Assembly (NCBI GenBank): GCA_020718965.1
Contig: DYRE01000063.1
Location: 1-9,685, forward strand
Length of the DNA stretch: 9,685 nucleotides
Direction: 5' to 3'
Source of the DNA: Desulfomonile tiedjei
Lineage (GTDB): Bacteria; Desulfobacterota; Desulfomonilia; Desulfomonilales; Desulfomonilaceae
The notes beneath the pieces were generated by a model. It was not told where the DNA came from. It made no database searches and saw only the letters and a list, made by a program, of their open reading frames with translations. A program made the position numbers and the translations under genes. Shown in pieces: positions 1-5,615 of this stretch (within the stretch, counting starts at the first letter, position 1; the number at the start of each line of letters is the position of its first letter).

Positions 1-1
1 T

Positions 2-370
2 TCAGCTTGTCCTTATGACGCCAGGTTCTTTAACCCCATCAGACACACCGCCGACAAATGCGATTTTTGCGCCTCAAGGATCGAAAATGGATTGCAACCT
101 GCCTGCGTGGAGGCGTGCCTGACAAAAGCTCTCATATTTGGAGATTTATTGGATCCGTTGTCTGAAGTCAGAAAGGTTTTGTCCACTGTTCCCACTTCAG
201 TAATTAAACCTGAGTTGGGGACAAAGCCGAAGGTGTTCTATATCATGGCGGATCATTCCCTAAAGGGGAGAATTTCATTTACCGATAATTTTGAAGAAGC
301 CATCATCAATTATCGCAAAAGTATTCCGAGTCCAGACGCAACATACTGGAAACATCAGGAACAAAAATAA
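2..370 (+). CDS. 4Fe-4S ferredoxin-type electron-transfer subunit (TtrB/NrfC/DmsB-like), 5'-truncated
   Basis: This is the C-terminal 122 residues of an iron-sulfur subunit; the reading frame enters from the left edge, so the start and the first cysteine motifs lie outside the window. Visible are ACPYDARFFN (the end of a CxxxCP ferredoxin motif) followed by a C-x2-C-x11-C-x3-C set (fragment residues 20, 23, 35 and 39; KCDFC ... ACVEAC) and the typical downstream FGDLLDP. This spacing is diagnostic of the four-cluster subunits of the DmsB/NrfC/TtrB/PsrB family, which wire electrons between a membrane quinone-site subunit and a molybdopterin catalytic subunit. The tail after the clusters (about 75 residues) is poorly conserved, as is normal in the family. 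The stop lies 4 bases before the next gene's start, so the genes are co-transcribed. An ATG at 92 lies inside the cysteine domain and is not the real start. The family assignment is firm; the exact enzyme is not. Confidence 0.93.
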   Translation, partial: SACPYDARFFNPIRHTADKCDFCASRIENGLQPACVEACLTKALIFGDLLDPLSEVRKVLSTVPTSVIKPELGTKPKVFYIMADHSLKGRISFTDNFEEAIINYRKSIPSPDATYWKHQEQK

Positions 371-374
371 GCTC

Positions 375-1265
375 ATGGATGCGACTGTTTTATATAACGT
401 GCCTCATGACATTCCGTGGAAAATCTTTATTCCTCTTTATTTCTATTTCACAGGACTGAGCGCTGGGTCTTTTATACTTTCCACATTATCCACCGTGTTT
501 GGCATCAAGCGATTTAAACCTATGGCTTTGCCGGCGGCAATCATTTCGTTCGTACTTCTTTTGTTGGCTCCCGCCTGTCTAATACTTGATCTTCATCAGC
601 CTTGGCGCTTCTGGCACACGCTGGTTCCCGAATATTTCAATCCAACATCAGCGCTATCCTATGGTTCGTATTTGCTGACTTTGTATCCTATAGCAAACCT
701 GGTTTACATTTATTTCATATTCGTCAAGGATGAACGAACAACACGAATCCTGGGAACAATAACGGTTCCCCTTGCAATTTTTGTTCACGCTTACACGGGT
801 TTTGCTTTTGCCCTGGTCAGGGCTAGGGCGTGGTGGCATTCGGCATTGATGCCGGGATTCTTTCTCACGTCAGCGCTTCTTTCGGGTATAGCTCTCTTAT
901 TTATTGTCGCGTTAATCATGGATAGATTTCGCAAAGAAAAATTGGAGTTGGAGTTGTACAAGAGCCTTCGTCTTATGATGATCGGCATATTACTCACCGA
1001 TCTCTTTTGGACAGGAAGTTTCTGGCTAACTCTACTGGTCTCCAATGCTGACGGTCACGCATCCATACTCCTTGCTCTTCATGAAACATTTTATTTGTGG
1101 GGCGAAATAGTGGCCGGAATGCTGCTGCCACTTGCGATACTAGTGTATCCCAGGACCGGCGGGAATAAAATGTGGCTCTCTGTTGCCTCAGTATTGATTA
1201 TTTGTGGTGTTTTTTTAATGAGATACTCAGTGGTTTTTATTGGGTTCGATATCCCATTGAGTTAA
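375..1265 (+). CDS. NrfD/PsrC/TtrC-type integral membrane subunit of a CISM oxidoreductase
   Basis: This is a 296-residue polytopic membrane protein with about eight hydrophobic helices (roughly residues 16-40, 52-74, 93-116, 126-148, 161-183, 198-222, 232-257 and 267-290). Family marks are GLSAGSF in helix 1, LDLHQPWRFWH after helix 2, SYGSYL opening helix 3, and the polar WWHSALMPGFFLTSALLSG segment leading into helix 5. NrfD-family subunits anchor the complex and exchange electrons with the quinone pool without haem. I chose ATG 375, which begins MDATVLYNVP, rather than the in-frame ATG at 291: the earlier start would overlap the upstream gene by 80 bases and add 28 charged residues not expected in this family. 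The Shine-Dalgarno is weak (AGGA at 357-360, rather far away), consistent with coupling to the upstream stop 4 bases before. It sits between the Fe-S and Mo subunits, the ttrBCA order. Confidence 0.92.
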   Translation: MDATVLYNVPHDIPWKIFIPLYFYFTGLSAGSFILSTLSTVFGIKRFKPMALPAAIISFVLLLLAPACLILDLHQPWRFWHTLVPEYFNPTSALSYGSYLLTLYPIANLVYIYFIFVKDERTTRILGTITVPLAIFVHAYTGFAFALVRARAWWHSALMPGFFLTSALLSGIALLFIVALIMDRFRKEKLELELYKSLRLMMIGILLTDLFWTGSFWLTLLVSNADGHASILLALHETFYLWGEIVAGMLLPLAILVYPRTGGNKMWLSVASVLIICGVFLMRYSVVFIGFDIPLS

Positions 1266-1288
1266 AAACCAAACTCTAAGAAGCTGGC

Positions 1289-3574
1289 ATGGTTAAAATA
1301 TCACGTCGAGATTTTGTTAGGATAGCTTCCCTGATGGGAGGAGTATCTCTTTTTGCGGGTTGTTCATGGTTGGGCAACGAAAACGTGGTTCCTGAATTCA
1401 TCAAGGGAGCGCCTGCTGTAGATCCGATAGAGACCATACTGGGAGTAGACACCAGGTACACTGTCTGCGCCCTCTGTCCGGGAGGATGTGGAATAGGTTG
1501 CCGGATAGCGCAGGGAGCGCTGGTAAAAATAGGAGGTAACCCTTATCATCCAGTTTCAAAGGCTGAACCTCTGAATTTTGATACCCCCCTGGAAAAAGCG
1601 GCCAGAGATGGCGCATCTGTTTGTGCGATTGGATCCAGTGGAATTCAGACGCTATATGATCCTTTTAGAATTCTAAAACCTTTAAAAAGATTAGGCTCCA
1701 GAGGATCTGGAAAATGGTTAGCTATATCTTGGGAGCAGGCCATTAATGAAATAGTCGAAGGAGGTAGCTTATTCGGCGAAGGAAAGATTGAAGGACTCAA
1801 AAATGGAGGATCTTCAAGATCGGGTCCTACTCTCCTGGCCGGCAGAATTGACTGGGGCTCTCAACTGTTTCTGGAAAGATTCGTTTCAGCTTTCCCTGGG
1901 GCATCTTTTGCCCGCACTGATGACGTCCTCTGGAACAACCGCTCCATTGAGTTAGCTAAATCGGTTTTTGGCCCAGAGTCTGGGACGTTGGACGCTAACT
2001 ACAAAACGGTCAAGTTTTTGCTAGGTTTCGGATTTACTCCTTTGGACTCGGGAAAACCATTGGTCTCGATTGCTCGGGAATTAGCTGACTCGCGCCTGAA
2101 AGCTTCTTGCATGTCATGGGTGGTAGTGGACCCAAGGCTTTCTACTTCCGCTTCCAAAGCTGACCTTTGGGTCCCGATTATTCCTGGCGCCGACGCCTCG
2201 CTCGCTCTGGCCATTGCCAAAGCTCTTTTTGAAAAACACTCCAGTGATTTGAGGAATAGTGACCCTGAGTTGAAAAGGTTGGCCGATTCACGTTCCATTG
2301 GATCGTTGGTTGAGTCATGCGGAATTGGACCCGAGATCGTTTATCACATAGCAGACCTAATGGCTAAAGCTGGAGAAAGTTCCGCTGTATTGTTCGGTCA
2401 GGGGATCTTACGTCAACCTGACGGAGAATTGACCGCAAGATTGATATTGTCACTAAATTCAATGGTTGGTTCTTTGCCGGGTTCTGGTGGCTTGCTGAGT
2501 CGCAACGACGGTTTGTTAAACGATCTGAGGAAAACCTTCAGTGGATCAGGTTTTTCAAAAATTGATCCTCTTCCGCTGCCAAATGAAAACAGGTCTGTGA
2601 TTTTGTGGCAGGCCGATCCTGTTTATTACTACCCCGAGAAATCTGTTAAAGCCCTTTCAAATACAAAGGCCAATCCTCTCGTCGTGGCGATAGATAATGT
2701 CATAACTGAAACAGCCGCTTTTGCAGACTATATTCTGCCTGACACCACTTATCTGGAAAGATGGGATCTTTGCGCATTACCTCCTTCCTGCGATAAACCG
2801 GGTTGCGGCTTTAGATCACCGGTAGTTGGTGGGTTTAGCTCAAAATCGGGAGATTATTTCCCGATATTGCCTGAAAACTTGTTAATGGAAGATATTTTGA
2901 TCAGGCTTGGGGCTTCCTCAGGAATACCCGAGTTTGCAATGGATAATAATGGAAAGCGCCCAAACTCCTGGGGATTTTATAGCAAGGTTTTCGCGGCTAC
3001 GGCTTACCTTTTCGATCCACAATTGAGTTCTAGTGAAACCAGCGGAAAAATTCATCTTGATGAAATAATGCAGCGTGGAGGTATATTCCCTGCGTCAGTT
3101 CCCAAACCGCGTCATATCGAAACAAAGGTTGGCGGAGAAATTGGCAATGGTCAGGCAATATCGGCGCCACCCACAAACTCTATTGCGGAAGACGAATTGT
3201 GGTTGGTGACATACACCCTGCCTTTTCACCGTTCTCCAAGGTCTGGAATCAATTCATGGCTTCTGGAAATCATACCGGAAAACAGACTTGTCATGAATTG
3301 GGACGACGCGAAGAAACGACACATCAAGCAGGGAGATTATGTTACCATTCAAAGTTATGATGATAAGGTTTCTTTCAAAATTAAGGCGCAACTAGCTCCC
3401 GGCATTCGCCCTGGAGTCGTGGCAATGGCTAAAGGCTTTGGTTATAGGGGGTCTGGGGCCGTTACCAACGTAATCGACGGGGTATCCAATCATGATAAAA
3501 CCCGCGGGGCAGGGCTAAACACTGAAATTCTAACAGGCGAATTGCCCTTAAAAGTTAAGGTTGTAAAAACATAA
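1289..3574 (+). CDS. Tat-exported molybdopterin oxidoreductase large subunit, TtrA-like but short
   Basis: This 761-residue protein belongs to the molybdopterin oxidoreductase (DMSO reductase) superfamily. A twin-arginine signal (SRRDFVRIASL, residues 5-15) precedes a hydrophobic stretch ending FAGC (Cys25), so export to the periplasm is expected, possibly as a lipoprotein. A 4Fe-4S motif follows: Cys60, Cys63, Cys67 and a distal Cys112. Next come the YDPFRILKPLKR element, the pterin-binding core (VVVDPRLSTSASKADLW, about 277-293; PGADASLAL), DTTYLERWD (about 485-493) and the C-terminal dinucleotide-binding barrel (about 636-755). GNPYHPVS (83-90) and EIVEGGSLFGEG (154-165) resemble my recollection of tetrathionate reductase TtrA, as does the gene order. 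Enteric TtrA is about 1020 residues, so this is a compact relative. No cysteine occupies the Mo-ligand region (about 208-222; W215 or neighbours at the expected site), and Cys495, Cys501 and Cys506 form an unusual trio. The substrate could be tetrathionate, polysulfide, another oxyanion or none. It starts 23 bases after the membrane subunit with a weak AAGAAG ribosome site. Confidence 0.93.
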   Translation: MVKISRRDFVRIASLMGGVSLFAGCSWLGNENVVPEFIKGAPAVDPIETILGVDTRYTVCALCPGGCGIGCRIAQGALVKIGGNPYHPVSKAEPLNFDTPLEKAARDGASVCAIGSSGIQTLYDPFRILKPLKRLGSRGSGKWLAISWEQAINEIVEGGSLFGEGKIEGLKNGGSSRSGPTLLAGRIDWGSQLFLERFVSAFPGASFARTDDVLWNNRSIELAKSVFGPESGTLDANYKTVKFLLGFGFTPLDSGKPLVSIARELADSRLKASCMSWVVVDPRLSTSASKADLWVPIIPGADASLALAIAKALFEKHSSDLRNSDPELKRLADSRSIGSLVESCGIGPEIVYHIADLMAKAGESSAVLFGQGILRQPDGELTARLILSLNSMVGSLPGSGGLLSRNDGLLNDLRKTFSGSGFSKIDPLPLPNENRSVILWQADPVYYYPEKSVKALSNTKANPLVVAIDNVITETAAFADYILPDTTYLERWDLCALPPSCDKPGCGFRSPVVGGFSSKSGDYFPILPENLLMEDILIRLGASSGIPEFAMDNNGKRPNSWGFYSKVFAATAYLFDPQLSSSETSGKIHLDEIMQRGGIFPASVPKPRHIETKVGGEIGNGQAISAPPTNSIAEDELWLVTYTLPFHRSPRSGINSWLLEIIPENRLVMNWDDAKKRHIKQGDYVTIQSYDDKVSFKIKAQLAPGIRPGVVAMAKGFGYRGSGAVTNVIDGVSNHDKTRGAGLNTEILTGELPLKVKVVKT

Positions 3575-3677
3575 ATTATACATTTGTTCCGGTTTGTTGA
3601 CTCGATCTGTTCCTTGATATTTTGAGCGTTTCGGATCTCATTAAAATAAAATCTGTACATTCTTAAACTCAATTCAG

Positions 3678-3707
3678 TGAACATTCAAAAGCAAAATATC
3701 GTATAAT
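3678..3707 (+). promoter_or_regulatory. Candidate sigma-70 promoter for the 3801 gene
   Basis: The 226-base gap 3575-3800 is AT-rich and has no clear terminator hairpin for the upstream operon. It contains a perfect TATAAT (3702-3707) with TGAACA (3678-3683, 4 of 6 matches to TTGACA) 18 bases upstream. That would place transcription start about 90 bases before the ATG at 3801. A second TTGACA at 3742-3747 has only a poor -10 (TACTAG, 3765-3770) at 17 bases. In such AT-rich DNA a chance TATAAT is plausible, so this is a candidate only. Confidence 0.35.
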
Positions 3708-3800
3708 GTAATACCTCATTTTTTAAATGTATCATTTTCATTTGACATGAGATATTATCTTTGTTACTAGGTTTTCTCAGATTCTACGATGGGGTAGCTT

Positions 3801-5309
3801 ATGTTCTCTTTAAAATTGAGAAGGTCTAGCGCTTCGGTAAAGATTCCTAATCATACCATGTTATATGGTATCGTCGTGGCGGCGTTAGGTTCGTTCATAA
3901 CTATGGGAGCCGCTATAAGACTTTATGAATTGAAGGAATTCTTTCCATTAAGACTTCCCGATCAATTAAATGAATTTTTGCTGAATTATGTTCCTTTCAT
4001 GTTTGGTGTTTTTATAACAACTGTGGCCGCTGGAGCTGGCGTAATTGTTGGATTGAACTGGCTTTTTGGTGGTCTCAAGCGGATTTTCAAACTAAAACTG
4101 ACCTTTCAGAATCCAAAAGAATTTTATCGACTCAATGATGTCACCGAAGGCCTCAGGGAATGCAAAATAGTAACTTATGAGTCAGCTCCTTCAATGATGT
4201 TCTATTTTTTGGGTAAAATCTGGTCCAATGCGAGATACATATCCCAAATACCGGGGCATATCATCAAATGGAACATGAGATTCATCTGGAAGGTAGTAGC
4301 TGTAGGCATAGTAATTCATTTCCTTTTTAAAATTTTAGAATCAGCTCCTATTTATTTATCCTCTTTGGGGCTAGGAACCAATTACCTGCTTCCATCACCT
4401 TATCCCTTTTACAAGCTGCTTTTAATCGTATGTCTTTTGAAATTGTTAATTTCTTTTCTTTTAATCCCTCTCAAGAAACCTCAGGCAGCAAGGGAGATGG
4501 ACTCAATGATAGTAGAGGGAAAGGGCCATCCGTCGATATTTTTCTCTATTATTGAAGAAGGCTCCAAGATTTTCTCCCATAGGGGATTACCTAACAGGGT
4601 TATGAGATCAAATCCTACCCGGGAGTCCGACGGGGAAACATCTATAGGTTCTTTGATAGAAAGCTTTCCGGAATATGTAAAAACCTCAAACAGGGTAGCC
4701 GCGCTACTATGTTTGACTCTCGGTTCCGTGATGTGCCTGGTGGGATTCCTGCAACTTATTTTAATGCAATACCCCAGTTTTTCTGTGGCGTACGATGACT
4801 TTTTTAGGATTTACATGTTCACGGCTCTGGTCGACATTTTACTGAATGTCCTGATAATTCTTTTTGGTAAAAGCTTTCTCGATCAGGCGCAGGCGCTAAT
4901 GGCAGTTTATCGTTTCAAATCAAACCTGGTCTATGTAGAAGCAAAAGGTGACCTTAACTCGGACAGTATTAACGGCCCTAAACAAAACAAGACTCTCCCG
5001 TCTGGTTTTGAACCTCTGAGAGAAGGGGCATTCAACGTTAGGTATTTTTCCGCTGAGGCAATATCAGAATCAGTGACTCCAGAAGGACCACGTGAACTGA
5101 TAGGCTTATGTATATCGGAGAAACTTACAGAACGTGTTACATCCCTAAAATACATGCCATTTCAGGTTCGTTTTGTCGAACGGTATCCAAGCTCATGGTC
5201 TGAAGTCGAAGTGATAGAAGACAACGATACACCTGTTTCAGCGACACACGAATCTCAAATTGGCGCAATAATGTCGGAAGATAGTCTAACGTCCTGTACA
5301 AGTCCCTAG
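3801..5309 (+). CDS. Hypothetical six-helix membrane protein with a soluble C-terminal domain
   Basis: I do not recognise this 502-residue protein. About six hydrophobic segments are visible: residues 18-40, 62-90, 160-180, 202-224, 297-320 and 335-357, arranged as three pairs. Between pairs lie polar stretches of about 70 residues (90-159 and 225-296), and the last 145 residues (358-502) are hydrophilic, ending in an acidic, Ser/Thr-rich tail. There is no cleavable signal peptide; the N-terminus is basic (KLRRSS) before helix 1, suggesting a cytoplasmic N-terminus. No transporter, kinase or protease motif is evident. The start is supported by a purine-rich GATGGGG at 3788-3794, seven bases upstream; ATG 3858 is an alternative but would begin inside helix 1. 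It is separated from the genes on either side by 226 and 306 bases, so it probably has its own promoter. A role with the following secreted protein is possible by proximity only. Confidence 0.85.
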   Translation: MFSLKLRRSSASVKIPNHTMLYGIVVAALGSFITMGAAIRLYELKEFFPLRLPDQLNEFLLNYVPFMFGVFITTVAAGAGVIVGLNWLFGGLKRIFKLKLTFQNPKEFYRLNDVTEGLRECKIVTYESAPSMMFYFLGKIWSNARYISQIPGHIIKWNMRFIWKVVAVGIVIHFLFKILESAPIYLSSLGLGTNYLLPSPYPFYKLLLIVCLLKLLISFLLIPLKKPQAAREMDSMIVEGKGHPSIFFSIIEEGSKIFSHRGLPNRVMRSNPTRESDGETSIGSLIESFPEYVKTSNRVAALLCLTLGSVMCLVGFLQLILMQYPSFSVAYDDFFRIYMFTALVDILLNVLIILFGKSFLDQAQALMAVYRFKSNLVYVEAKGDLNSDSINGPKQNKTLPSGFEPLREGAFNVRYFSAEAISESVTPEGPRELIGLCISEKLTERVTSLKYMPFQVRFVERYPSSWSEVEVIEDNDTPVSATHESQIGAIMSEDSLTSCTSP

Positions 5310-5452
5310 ATACTGTGAGATTTAGCCTTGGCCACTAACTCTCGTTCTATTCAATAATCAACCGGATCTGAAGCGCATCCTTTCGTTCATATTCAGGTCC
5401 TGGCGTTAGTTGAAACATCCAAGGGTTGGTAAGCTGTCGAGGAACTAAAAAA

Positions 5453-5480
5453 CGCTTCGATCTATATCGATATTAAAGCG
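5453..5480. repeat. Imperfect inverted repeat in the intergenic region
   Basis: CGCTT (5453-5457) pairs with AAGCG (5476-5480). Nested inside is TCGAT (5457-5461) facing ATCGA (5466-5470) around a four-base CTAT centre, and TATCGATA (5465-5472) is itself a palindrome. The arms are short and AT-rich and overlap each other, so alternative pairings compete. It could be an operator or a leader hairpin for the gene at 5616, or chance. Confidence 0.3.
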
Positions 5481-5542
5481 CTTGAATCCATGGCTGGGAA
5501 CAGTTTGGTATCCAAGAAGTCCTAAATATGGAGACTAATCAT

Positions 5543-5571
5543 TTGATTGAGTTCTTTTTTTCCCTTAAACT
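5543..5571 (+). promoter_or_regulatory. Weak candidate promoter for the PA14-repeat gene
   Basis: TTGATT (5543-5548) and TAAACT (5566-5571) are 17 bases apart, each matching the sigma-70 consensus at 4 of 6 positions. A transcript would begin about 35 bases before the ATG at 5616. Its position just upstream of a strong ribosome site is sensible, but the match is modest. Confidence 0.28.
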
Positions 5572-5604
5572 GTTTTTTGTATTGGTCTCTTGTTTTGGAA
5601 ACAT

Positions 5605-5610
5605 GAGGTG
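5605..5610 (+). promoter_or_regulatory. Ribosome binding site fixing the start at 5616
   Basis: GAGGTG lies five bases before ATG 5616. It is the clearest Shine-Dalgarno on the forward strand here and supports this start, which also opens directly into a signal peptide. Confidence 0.75.
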
Positions 5611-5615
5611 GACAT

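Larger units (their letters stand above)
5310..5615 (+). other. 306-base intergenic region before the PA14-repeat gene
   Basis: No coding potential is seen here: the only forward ATG frames are a few codons long (for example from about 5490) and lack family features. The stretch holds an imperfect inverted repeat (5453-5480), a T-rich segment (about 5552-5580) and a weak promoter candidate (5543-5571), each listed separately. There is no convincing intrinsic terminator for the upstream gene: no stable GC-rich hairpin precedes the T tract at 5553-5560. Confidence 0.6.

Noticed and set aside
291..374. Upstream in-frame ATG extending the NrfD-like protein by 28 residues
   Set aside because: It would overlap the Fe-S subunit gene by 80 bases, adds a hydrophilic stretch unlike the family N-terminus, and ATG 375 directly gives a typical start.
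1999..2298. Reverse-strand open frame of 99 codons inside the Mo subunit gene
   Set aside because: It is antisense to a clearly conserved coding region, with no ribosome site or recognisable protein features.
1289..3574. Assignment of the operon as the Qrc menaquinone reductase complex
   Set aside because: Loss of the Mo ligand recalls QrcB, but the gene order differs (Fe-S, membrane, Mo subunit), no cytochrome c subunit is visible, and the sequence stretches recalled are closer to TtrA.
3742..3770. Perfect TTGACA as the main promoter of the 3801 gene
   Set aside because: The hexamer at the right distance (TACTAG) is a poor -10; the upstream TATAAT candidate is at least as good, so neither is firm.
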